Source: JAJDUF01 sp965238265
GTDB lineage: Bacteria > Chloroflexota > UBA11872 > UBA12225 > JAJDUF01
NCBI GenBank assembly: GCA_965238265.1
Contig: OZ250185.1
Location: forward strand, 2,170,001 to 2,234,000
Direction: 5' to 3'
Length of the DNA stretch: 64,000 bases
Position numbers and translations under genes: made by a program. Positions 32,837 to 40,147 of this stretch are shown here, piece by piece (position 1 is the stretch's first letter; every line of letters starts with the position of its first letter). The notes beneath the pieces are model-generated. The model saw only the letters and a list, made by a program, of their open reading frames with translations. It did not search any database and was not told where the DNA came from.

Positions 32837-33364
32837 ATGCAGATAGTGACTGCGGAACAGGACCCTCGCGACTACCCCTGGCCGGCAGCCGATCTTATTC
32901 TGGCCGAGATCAAGGATCGTCTCGCCGCCCAAACAGCGCAGAAGAACGCGCTCGACACGAAGGCCGGCCTCGTGGTGACGGGCGGAGCAGTCTTCCTGGC
33001 GGCCGTACTGCAAGCGCTGCTCTTCCCGGCCCAGACGGTACCCGGGATCGTCAATGTGCTCGCGTTAATTGCGGTGCTGGCGCTTGCCATGGCCATCGGC
33101 CTGGGCCTCTGGGCCTATTGGCTGATCCGCATGGAGCGACCGCCCGAACCGCGTGTCTTGCGTGAGGAATACCTCGCGCGCACGGAATCACACACCAGGC
33201 TGGATCTCATCGATTCGTACATCGAGGCCTTTGAGCAAAACGAGGCCAAGCTGGAGTTCCGCAGTGTTATCCTCCGTTTCGCATTCGCCGTCCTCAGGCT
33301 TGCTCTGGGATTGCTGGTTATGGTGGTGGTCATCAATCTGCTCTTGACGCTATTCACTTCCTGA
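32837..33364 (+). CDS. Three-helix membrane protein, unknown
   Basis: 175 aa. A charged N-terminal helix (ADLILAEIKDRLAAQTAQKNALDTKAG) runs into two transmembrane helices (about residues 45-63 and 72-94). A cytoplasmic alpha-hairpin (SHTRLDLIDSYIEAFEQNEAK) and a third helix (LALGLLVMVVVINLLLTLF) end the protein. The layout, a helix containing KxALDTKAG just before the membrane, resembles the small membrane effectors sometimes tied to nucleotide-signalling defence. No nucleotide cyclase is nearby, so this is only a resemblance. Confidence 0.6.
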   Translation: MQIVTAEQDPRDYPWPAADLILAEIKDRLAAQTAQKNALDTKAGLVVTGGAVFLAAVLQALLFPAQTVPGIVNVLALIAVLALAMAIGLGLWAYWLIRMERPPEPRVLREEYLARTESHTRLDLIDSYIEAFEQNEAKLEFRSVILRFAFAVLRLALGLLVMVVVINLLLTLFTS

Positions 33365-33430
33365 ACCGACACGTAGAGACATGGTAGACTCGACTTAGTT
33401 GCAGCCGTAGGTGAGGTACGGAGCACGAGG

Positions 33431-33625
33431 ATGACGGATATACAGCCGAGCGAGACACCGGCACCAGCCGAGGAGAGTGCTCAGGCGATGCCACCGGTAC
33501 CGCCGATACGACCGAATCCCCGTCTGCGGTCGGACATAATTGAGAGCGGCAAGTCAATACGGGAGTTGATACGGGAGCTACGGGAACAACGAGAGCGTGA
33601 CCAAAGAGACAGAACCTCAGCCTGA
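33431..33625 (+). CDS. Small proline-rich/helical protein, unknown
   Basis: 64 aa. A Pro/Ala/Glu-rich N-terminus (PPVPPIRPNPRLR) is followed by a charged amphipathic helix (IRELIRELREQRERDQRD). GGAG 7 nt before the ATG supports translation. It is 66 bp downstream of the three-helix membrane protein gene and probably belongs to the same transcript. Confidence 0.45.
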   Translation: MTDIQPSETPAPAEESAQAMPPVPPIRPNPRLRSDIIESGKSIRELIRELREQRERDQRDRTSA

Positions 33626-33731
33626 AACGTCTCCGGTCGAGCCTAATCCCGACCTGCAAAGCATAGAAACATATACCCTGCCGGGCACGGAAATAGAGGC
33701 TGCCGGTCCGCCTAGCACCGAGGGCGAGTAG
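33597..33731 (+). CDS. Tiny acidic protein overlapping the previous gene, unknown
   Basis: 44 aa starting at the GTG at 33597, overlapping the previous frame by 29 nt, with GAGAG upstream. Sequence features: SPVEPNPDLQSIETYTLPG, no membrane segment, net acidic. Shared PNP-x-L wording with its neighbour (RPNPRL, EPNPDL) hints at related origin. Evidence for translation is weak. Confidence 0.3.
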   Translation: MTKETEPQPETSPVEPNPDLQSIETYTLPGTEIEAAGPPSTEGE

Positions 33732-33743
33732 ACTACCGGCTTG

Positions 33744-36374
33744 CTAACTCCCTCCTTGCCTCTCCGGTAGCAGCCGCAGCGTGGCGCGTGCCTCGCGCTC
33801 GATAGCTGCGCGGTCCAGCAGCAGTGGATGGCCGGGGTCAACGCGCCGCCACGCGCCGAGCTGGTTGGCATAGTCCCGGCTGAGGGGATGGCCCGACTGA
33901 CCGCCGGCGAGCACGGCGGTAGTCTCACCACCGGGGGCGAAATCCACGAGCAGCCGGTAGGAAGGAATCGCTGCGGCCCGGTCGTAAGGTGCGGCCGGCT
34001 CCGGCGGCGCGGCGAACACGGTGTCATTGTCGCCGGGCACCGGCAGCGGGCCGCGGTTGAACAGCCGGCCGATGATCCGCTGGGTGCCGAAGGGGTGCGA
34101 AAAGGTGACCCGATGGACGGCCGCCAACTGCCAGCGGTGGGGATGCTCACCGGCGCGCTGCCGCAGTTCGGCCACGGCCGCGGATAAGCTCTGGCGCAAG
34201 GCATGGCGCAGCTCCGCATCCATCGGATTGTGCAGCGCTGGCGCGTCACCGGCCGACCGTTCCCGGGCCGCGGCCTGCTCTAGGCGCTCGATGAGGCGGC
34301 GGGAGTGGCGGAAGGCAAAGGTGTTGGAGCCGGCTACGACGGGGTGCGGCCCGCGTCCCAGATAGCCAGCCACGAGTGACGACGCCAGAGCTGCACCACC
34401 TCTGTTCAGCTGATTGTGCAGCGCTGGCGCGTCATCACCCACTTGCGCCTCGTACAGCTCCCGCAGTAGGGCGCGACGCCAGAGCATGTAGACCGCTGCG
34501 CCACCGCTCTCCGGAACCATCGCGCCATCCCACTGTGCCAGCAGGTCCAGTGCCAGGACCTCATGCCGGCCCTGCGGCGCCAGCCAGCCACGGTCGCGCA
34601 AGGCGAGCACGGTGCTTACCCAGGCGCGACCGGCCAGCGAGACGGTATCCGCCTGGATAGCGCGGCAGTATTCTCGGTCAAGCACCGCACCGTCCGAGAG
34701 GAGCGCTGTGATGCGGCGTGCCCGATAGGGGTCCAGCCACTCGTGTCCCAGGTTGTGCCTATGACGACGCTCGCTGGTGCCACCATAACCGGCATCGGAT
34801 TGTGCAGACTGGTGCGACGCATCCTGATTCGCGGCCACCGTGAAGCCGCATGGTGGGTCGAGCTCCGACGGGAGATCGTCAAAAGGCACCGACCCGCTCC
34901 ACGCATAGGAATCATCCCACCCTGGGAGCGGCAATAAGCCATCACCCCGCGTACGCACGGGAACGTGGCCCGCGGTTTGGCGGCCGATGTGCCCGTCTAC
35001 ATCAGCGTAGACGAAGGTCAGCGCTGGAGCCGGCCACTGTGCGAGCGCCGTGCGGAACTCATCCCATGAACCGGCCCGGTTGAGAGACAGCAGACTCGCT
35101 ACCATGCCGCGCTGTTCCAGTACCGTGCTTCGCAAGGCGAGCTGTAGGTGACACGCCAAGTTCTCCCGGCCAGGACCGACCGGCGGTGGATTGATGATTG
35201 GCCCATGTCGCGTCACCCGGACCGTCTCGACCACCGGCTCCGGCCAGCCCTTGACGGCGATAGGCTCGTCAATAGTCTCCGCCGGCTGGCGCCGGCCAGC
35301 GCCGGCCAGATAGGTGGCCGGGGCACCGGGGTCGCAGCGCTCGACGTAGAGGTCGTTGGCATCCAGCATCGCCGCAGTCAGCCCCCAGGCGATCCGGCGG
35401 TTCCGCCCGATGAGCACACCCGGCGCCGGGGGGAGCGAGCCACCGATTACGTCATATCCGGCACCGCATAAGTGAACCTCGTACCACGACACCGGCAGAT
35501 GGGGAGCCAGATGCGGGTCGTTTGCCAGCAGCGCGCCGTGCCCGGCCGCTCGCTCTCCACTGATGGCCCATCCATTGCTGGCCGCCGGCGGCGCTGCTTG
35601 TGCCATTGGCGGTGTCTGCGGCCCACCGAGGCTGTAGTCAATGGCGCCATAGTCGAGACCGGCCGGGACATGGATGGACTGCGGCGGGTTCTCGCCAGCA
35701 AACGGCTCTGCGGCCAGTGCTCCTTCCGCTCCAATCCGCGCCACGGCCTGACCGCGGAGCCATTTGCCCTGCCAGTCCGTTGCTTGCCCAAAAGCCATGT
35801 ACTTTGCAAAAGCCAGGCAATCAATGGGCGTCCACGGGGCCGGACGAGTACGCAACATCGTGAACTCCAGAGGCAACCGCCCGGCCGTACCAGGTCTATA
35901 CCGCCGATTCCCATATGCTTGTGCAAACCTGGCATCGGCGCCCCCACATTCCAGAATCCAGGCGTTGACGCCAGCGCAGTAGGCGTCGAGTGGGAGCCGG
36001 CCGGCTGCCGCTAAGTCGTGCCATTCGGCCAGTGCTGCGCGGCGAAACCCCAGCCGACGCAGGAGACGGTCAGCGTCGAGCACCGCCGGCCCGACCAGCT
36101 CCGCCAGCGTACCGGAGGCCACACGTCGGCCGACCTCCATCTGCCAGAGGCGATCCTGTGCAGTGGCGTAGCCCTGGCCAAAGAAAAGATCACTAGCGCT
36201 TGCGGCGAAGATGTGGGGAATGGACCAGCGATCACGGACAATCTCGATCTCGCCGTCAATGCCGCCCAGCCGCACCGTGCCCCGGTGACGGGGCAGCGAC
36301 CGTCGTAGCCAATACCAGGCGGAGCCAGCCACTGCGGCGCCGCCGAGGAGCGCACCAAGAACCCGTTTCATCAT
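33744..36374 (-). CDS. Penicillin acylase family (Ntn-hydrolase) protein
   Basis: 876 aa. The N-terminal membrane or signal helix, then GEIEIVRDRWSIPHIFAASASDLFFGQGYATAQDRLWQME, marks the family alpha-chain. The beta-chain nucleophile is the Ser in AASNGWAISG (about residue 266), freed by self-cleavage. ALLANDPHL, RHGPIINPP and LDPYRARRI follow. It hydrolyses amide bonds of acyl-homoserine lactones or beta-lactams; substrate unknown. The protein is longer than usual because it holds up to four palindromic-element peptides: near residues 146, 522, 647 and 709. All keep the frame open. Start MMKRVLG is at 36374. Confidence 0.9.
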   Translation of the reverse strand: MMKRVLGALLGGAAVAGSAWYWLRRSLPRHRGTVRLGGIDGEIEIVRDRWSIPHIFAASASDLFFGQGYATAQDRLWQMEVGRRVASGTLAELVGPAVLDADRLLRRLGFRRAALAEWHDLAAAGRLPLDAYCAGVNAWILECGGADARFAQAYGNRRYRPGTAGRLPLEFTMLRTRPAPWTPIDCLAFAKYMAFGQATDWQGKWLRGQAVARIGAEGALAAEPFAGENPPQSIHVPAGLDYGAIDYSLGGPQTPPMAQAAPPAASNGWAISGERAAGHGALLANDPHLAPHLPVSWYEVHLCGAGYDVIGGSLPPAPGVLIGRNRRIAWGLTAAMLDANDLYVERCDPGAPATYLAGAGRRQPAETIDEPIAVKGWPEPVVETVRVTRHGPIINPPPVGPGRENLACHLQLALRSTVLEQRGMVASLLSLNRAGSWDEFRTALAQWPAPALTFVYADVDGHIGRQTAGHVPVRTRGDGLLPLPGWDDSYAWSGSVPFDDLPSELDPPCGFTVAANQDASHQSAQSDAGYGGTSERRHRHNLGHEWLDPYRARRITALLSDGAVLDREYCRAIQADTVSLAGRAWVSTVLALRDRGWLAPQGRHEVLALDLLAQWDGAMVPESGGAAVYMLWRRALLRELYEAQVGDDAPALHNQLNRGGAALASSLVAGYLGRGPHPVVAGSNTFAFRHSRRLIERLEQAAARERSAGDAPALHNPMDAELRHALRQSLSAAVAELRQRAGEHPHRWQLAAVHRVTFSHPFGTQRIIGRLFNRGPLPVPGDNDTVFAAPPEPAAPYDRAAAIPSYRLLVDFAPGGETTAVLAGGQSGHPLSRDYANQLGAWRRVDPGHPLLLDRAAIEREARATLRLLPERQGGS
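34203..34248 (-). repeat. Degenerate palindromic element in the acylase gene (C-terminal copy)
   Basis: The right half CGGATTGTGCAGCGCTGGCGCGTCA is intact, and the left arm is eroded. It encodes DAPALHNPMDAELRHAL, matching the family peptide for its first nine residues. Confidence 0.65.
34378..34434 (-). repeat. Coding palindromic element inserted in frame in the acylase gene
   Basis: 57-nt copy with both ends intact. Arms CGCCAGAGCTGCAC and GTGCAGCGCTGGCG pair with one mismatch. Encodes DAPALHNQLNRGGAALASS. Confidence 0.9.
34762..34820 (-). repeat. Degenerate palindromic element in the acylase gene (middle copy)
   Basis: Keeps GACGACGCT at one end, GGATTGTGCAGACT in the right arm and GCGACGC at the other end. 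It falls between ANQ and the conserved WLDPYRARRI segment, where family members have fewer residues. Encodes DASHQSAQSDAGYGGTSE. Confidence 0.5.
35888..35939 (-). repeat. Degenerate palindromic element in the acylase gene (N-terminal copy)
   Basis: CCAGGTCTATA and TTGTGCAAACCTGG remain as partial arms around a TTCCCATATG loop resembling TTTCCATTTG of the der copy. Encodes DARFAQAYGNRRYRPGT, the same length as the family peptide. Confidence 0.5.
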
Positions 36375-36735
36375 GCCTCGATAGACCCGACCCGGTGGCG
36401 GGAGCGCAGCGACTCGGTGGTGGCCGTGTGTGCGCGGACGCTAGCGAGTCCGGCCCTTCGCCGAGTATTACCAGCCGCACCGGGCGCGATTTACCACCTT
36501 GGCGAAGGCCTTGAGCAAGTTCGTATGGCCTTTCTGAGCGGTGAGACGATCAGCGGAAATGTGGTCATGTGCCATAGTGATAATCGAAAGACGCTGCGAA
36601 TTGCCCGGAAATCGTGATCTCTTTAGCATCACTCTGGCCACTTGACAAACTACCTGACAACCCCTACTCACTATTATCATCAGCGGCTCAGGGAGCGGCT
36701 GCATCTCGGGTAACGGCACGGTGGTCGGCAGTGAG
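36375..36735. other. Gene-free, relatively A+T-rich stretch
   Basis: No coding signal. Contains TTGACA (36651-36656) and the direct repeat TGACAAACTACCTGACAACC, but no matching -10 that serves a neighbouring gene. It may mark an old insertion junction, as composition falls here before the GPP34 gene. Confidence 0.4.
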
Positions 36736-37386
36736 TCAGTGGATATAACCCTGTACCGAGGCGGCCACCGACACCTCGATGTCGTAGATCGCCCTGGACA
36801 TAGCTTGACCGATGAGGTCCAGCTTGCGTACCTGCTCGATGCGGGCGGACGCCTTGTCTAGCTCTCGCCTGGACAACAGCTCCCTGAAGATGCCGCATGC
36901 GTCGGCTAGGCAGATGATCATCACGTCGCGCGGGTCCGGGATCTCATCGCTGAACAGCACGCCCATGATGCGCAGCTTCACCTCACGCTCGGCTTTACCG
37001 TCTATGATCGGGTAGCGCCTGGACCGGAACACCCACAGGAAGCGGTCGTCTTGGCGTTCCAGGATGCCGAGGGCGACCAATCGGGAGAGTGCCTCCTCGC
37101 GGATCGCTCCCGCGCGATCCGCCGTGTTTTCTAACCAGAAACGAGTGTTGCCCGGCTCCCCCGCTGCTATCTCGGCCAGCGTCGGGTCAAGCAGGCTGTC
37201 GCCGACGGGCGTGGCATCGACCAGAATCAGATTCTCCAGATCGGTGTCGATACGGTTCTCCAGCGCCAGGTCCATCAGCACGCCGCCGGCGATGGCATAG
37301 TCCAGCGACCAGCTGGGCACGTGTACGAACCTCCCGTCCTCGTCGCGGAGCAGAAGCAGGATGATTTCCTCGACGAATCTCAGCAT
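36736..37386 (-). CDS. GPP34 (GOLPH3/VPS74-like) family protein
   Basis: 216 aa. The start FVEEIILLLLRDEDGRFV, then WSLDYAIAGGVLMDLALENRIDTDLENLILVDATPVGDSLLD and a C-terminal helical half, match bacterial GPP34 proteins. In eukaryotes the family binds phosphatidylinositol 4-phosphate at the Golgi. Bacterial members, best known in Actinobacteria, have no established role. It is isolated, on the minus strand, between a gene-free stretch and a pseudogene. Confidence 0.82.
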   Translation of the reverse strand: MLRFVEEIILLLLRDEDGRFVHVPSWSLDYAIAGGVLMDLALENRIDTDLENLILVDATPVGDSLLDPTLAEIAAGEPGNTRFWLENTADRAGAIREEALSRLVALGILERQDDRFLWVFRSRRYPIIDGKAEREVKLRIMGVLFSDEIPDPRDVMIICLADACGIFRELLSRRELDKASARIEQVRKLDLIGQAMSRAIYDIEVSVAASVQGYIH

Positions 37387-37609
37387 GATGCTTGGCCTCT
37401 TCCAGTAACGCGCTCACTCCAGCGCCGCTACCGGGCCGGGGCCTGGCCGTCGCAGCGCTGGGAAGTTGGGACGGCCATAGTCTACCAGGCGGCTCCTCGC
37501 AGGCCGACCCGTAGGCCGAAAGTGGACCTCGATGTGGTTTATTCATTCACCTGCCCGAGGTAGTCCGACCGACGTCAGATAGGTCTCCTACTTCACCAAG
37601 AACGGTCTT
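37387..37609. other. Gene-free stretch upstream of the GPP34 gene
   Basis: No coding signal, RNA or clear promoter seen. Confidence 0.4.
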
Positions 37610-39417
37610 GGGGGCAGCGAGAGGCCTAACCTGGAAATCAACCTCGCCGTCTCCAACTCTAAGCTGCTGGCTGAACTACAGGAGTGGTTCGACACGTATG
37701 CGATGTGCTTTGTCCCGAAGCTCATCCTGAGTCGGTCCGACCTCCCACCAGCCGGAGATGAACAGCAGACCGTCGTGCCGGACGGCCCACAGGTGCTTCG
37801 GTTCGACGCGCCCACCCCGCGTGGGGTTGGGGTGATAGACAGACTTGATCCACTTGCCGTTCTCGGTGGCGACCACCGCGTCCGGGCCGAAGAGTCGGCC
37901 CTTCGAGTCCCGCGCCTTGGTGGCGTCGGAGCCGATCTGCGCCTTGTTCAGGGGGGGCGACCATCGTGTTGGTCTCGTCGATGATGAGGACGTACCACGG
38001 CCCATCCACGCTTTCCATCGAATTGTGATAGGCGATACTCGCCTCGCGCCCTGCGGACTGGTAGCGCTGGATGGCCTGTTGAACGAGGTGCTTGGCGTAC
38101 GCGCCGGGCTCGAAGTTCCTCTCAGAGGTGGGGCCTCTGGCCCCGGCGTACCAGCCGGAGCCGAATATCGGCCCGTCATGCTTGACGACCCATGTGTGCT
38201 TGTTCTCCTCGCGGTTGCCGTACGCCGGATTGAAGTAGAGGTAATTGACCCAGATGCCCTCATCGGTCGCTGCAAGGATCCGCTTGCCATACTCCGCTCC
38301 ATTGGCGTCGGTGAACTTGGGATCGTTCAGATCTTGGCCGACGTTGGCGGGGACAGTTGCGTGTGAGACGAACTTGTCGTCTTCGTCGACGATGAAGACG
38401 TACCACTCGCCGTCCACGCTCTCCATTGTGTTGTAGTAGTCGATGGCGGCTTCCCGCCCGTCCTTCTGGTATCTCGCAATAGCCTTATCGACGAACTGCT
38501 TGGTGAATAGGCCGGGGTTCGTCTCCCTGTCGGCGGGCGTGGCCGTGTCTTCGAGGCTGTACCAGCCGGAGATGAAGAGCAGCCCGTCCCGGCGGACGGC
38601 CCAGGAGCGCTTGCGCTCTTCGACGCCCTTCGCGGGATTGAGGTAGGTGTAGTCTACCCATCCCCGAGCGCGCCGGCCTCGCTGAGTTCGCGGCTGAAGT
38701 GCGTACCGTCGTTGACGTCATTGATGGCAGCCTTGAGCGCCCGATCCTCCAGCGCTGCCAACCCTATGTTCCCGGCGTCAAACGCGTACCCCTCAACGTC
38801 CTGCTCGCCCAGCTGCGCCAGAAACTTCGAGCTTTGGTAGCGGTGAAACATCTCGTGCAGGAAATAAGCCGTCCCATCGGGAGCAGCCGGATCGGTGGAG
38901 GGGGCCGACTGGTCGGCAACTAAGACAAAGGCATCGGCGCCGGCCAGGATGAAATTGAACTCAAAGTTCATGATCTCCTTCAGCCTTGCCCTGACGCCGT
39001 CTTTGAGACTGCCGATCTGATGCAGCGACTTGAACGGTGTGCCGGATGTGTCCAGCGGGGTTGCTTGGCCGAGGACTTCCGCAGACGGGAAGTTGATGGC
39101 CAGAACGGTCTCAATCCCCCCGTCCATGAATCTAGAGGGCACCAGCGATGGGTAGTCGTTCGGGTCGAAACCGGTCCAGAAGCCTTGGACGCGGCGGTAA
39201 CCCCCTCGCCGAGGGTCTCAACTACCCGGCTCGCCTATTTGTCTGGCGCGCTGATGCCAACCCCACTTGGCGAGGGCGCCGTGGGGGCCGGCGATGGCGG
39301 CTGGGATTCTGATGGAGTTTCGCGGCCGTTCGGCCCGGCGCAGGCCGATGCGAGCAGCGCGAGGGCAAGCAGGATCGTGATAAAGAGCCTGGGGAACAAG
39401 GTACAGGAACGCGGCAT
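37610..39417 (-). pseudogene. Decayed secreted lipoprotein with HExxH and Cache-like repeats
   Basis: Three pieces read leftward. 39417-39235 encodes a 60-aa lipoprotein signal (LLALALLASACAGP, lipobox LASAC), then stops. 39142-38654 encodes a metalloprotease-like segment (AYFLHEMFHRYQSSKFLAQ) and is open some 80 nt further upstream, with a run DPNDYPSLVPSRF. From about 38650 a third frame encodes repeated Cache-type sensor units (WVDYTYLNPAK, AVRRDGLLFISGWY, MESVDGEWYVFIVDE), continuing after a frameshift at a seven-G run (37949-37955) as WIKSVYHPNPTRGG. At least three frame breaks and a probable internal deletion are needed. It is non-functional, or partly a sequencing artefact at the G run. 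Confidence 0.7.
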
Positions 39418-39691
39418 AGAACGTCACCATCCTACTTCATGGTCCCCAGAACGAGCCTCAACGTGAAGGTTCTCGATTTTGTCCAGTTTGGTGGACCTGA
39501 GTTGACGGTAGGCAGTACCATCTTCGAGTTGTGGATGGGCCTGTGAGCCCCCCCTAACCGCTTGATTACCTGCATGACAGGGAGAAGGCTGAGATTCAAC
39601 GCCGCACGGGCCGTAGTAGCTCTACTGCCTGTCGGTCCTCATTCCCTTCTTCACCACGGAGTTGTCGGAGGTTGGACTCCTCAGTCCCTGG
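39418..39691. other. Gene-free stretch containing the left island boundary
   Basis: Apart from the direct repeat at 39482-39499 nothing is recognisable. It lies between the decayed lipoprotein gene and the XRE promoter. Confidence 0.5.
39482..39499. repeat. Candidate left attachment site (attL) of the defence island
   Basis: Matches 49695-49712 at 16 of 18 positions. TGGTGGACCTG (39489-39499) is the complement of the last 11 nt of tRNA-Ala(CGC), namely the acceptor 3' strand, discriminator A and CCA. This is the remnant expected where an element entered the 3' end of the tRNA gene. Confidence 0.65.
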
Positions 39692-39728
39692 CGACTATTG
39701 CAATCATATCATACAGTTGCGATAATCG
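39692..39728 (+). promoter_or_regulatory. Promoter of the XRE-hsdM operon within an inverted repeat
   Basis: -35 TTGCAA (39698-39703), 17-bp spacer, -10 GATAAT (39721-39726). The flanks CGACTATTGCAA (39692-39703) and TTGCGATAATCG (39717-39728) are inverted repeats matching at 10 of 12 positions, so a dimeric repressor would cover both promoter boxes. Autoregulation by the XRE protein is the simple reading. Confidence 0.55.
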
Positions 39729-39793
39729 AATAGGCAGTTCATTCCATTTGTCGGTGATGACTATCTGGGATGTGAACCACGAATGAGAGGCTA

Positions 39794-40147
39794 ATGGACA
39801 AGAGAGCGAAGTTCGACGGCGATGCCTTCTGCGCCGCCCTGGACGGGGAGAGACAAGCCCGCCATTGCACTTGGAAGCAGGTGGCGGAGGAGTGCGGGAT
39901 CAGTGCCTCCACCTTGAGCCGTATGTCCCAAGGCAAGCACCCTGACGTGAACGGTCTCGTGGCCTTGGCGGCGTGGTCGGGGCTGGACGTAGACCGATTC
40001 GTCAGGAGCGCCGCCGCCAAGGAAGAGCCGGAACCCCTCGCGGTGATCTCGTCCTGTCTCCGCTCCGACCCCCGCCTGAACAAGGAAGCCGCCGTCGCCC
40101 TTGACCATATGGTAAAGGCAGCCTATAGGAGCATGACGAACCCGTGA
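39794..40147 (+). CDS. XRE-family HTH regulator, controller-like
   Basis: 117 aa. The helix-turn-helix (CTWKQVAEECGISASTLSRMSQGKHPDVNGLVALAAW) covers residues 26-61, followed by a helical tail. It is the first gene of the restriction island, and its stop overlaps the hsdM start (GTGA), so translation is coupled. Position and the inverted repeat around its own promoter suggest a controller (C-protein-like) role for the restriction-modification operon. Type I systems usually lack such regulators, so this may instead be a general repressor of the island. Confidence 0.8.
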   Translation: MDKRAKFDGDAFCAALDGERQARHCTWKQVAEECGISASTLSRMSQGKHPDVNGLVALAAWSGLDVDRFVRSAAAKEEPEPLAVISSCLRSDPRLNKEAAVALDHMVKAAYRSMTNP

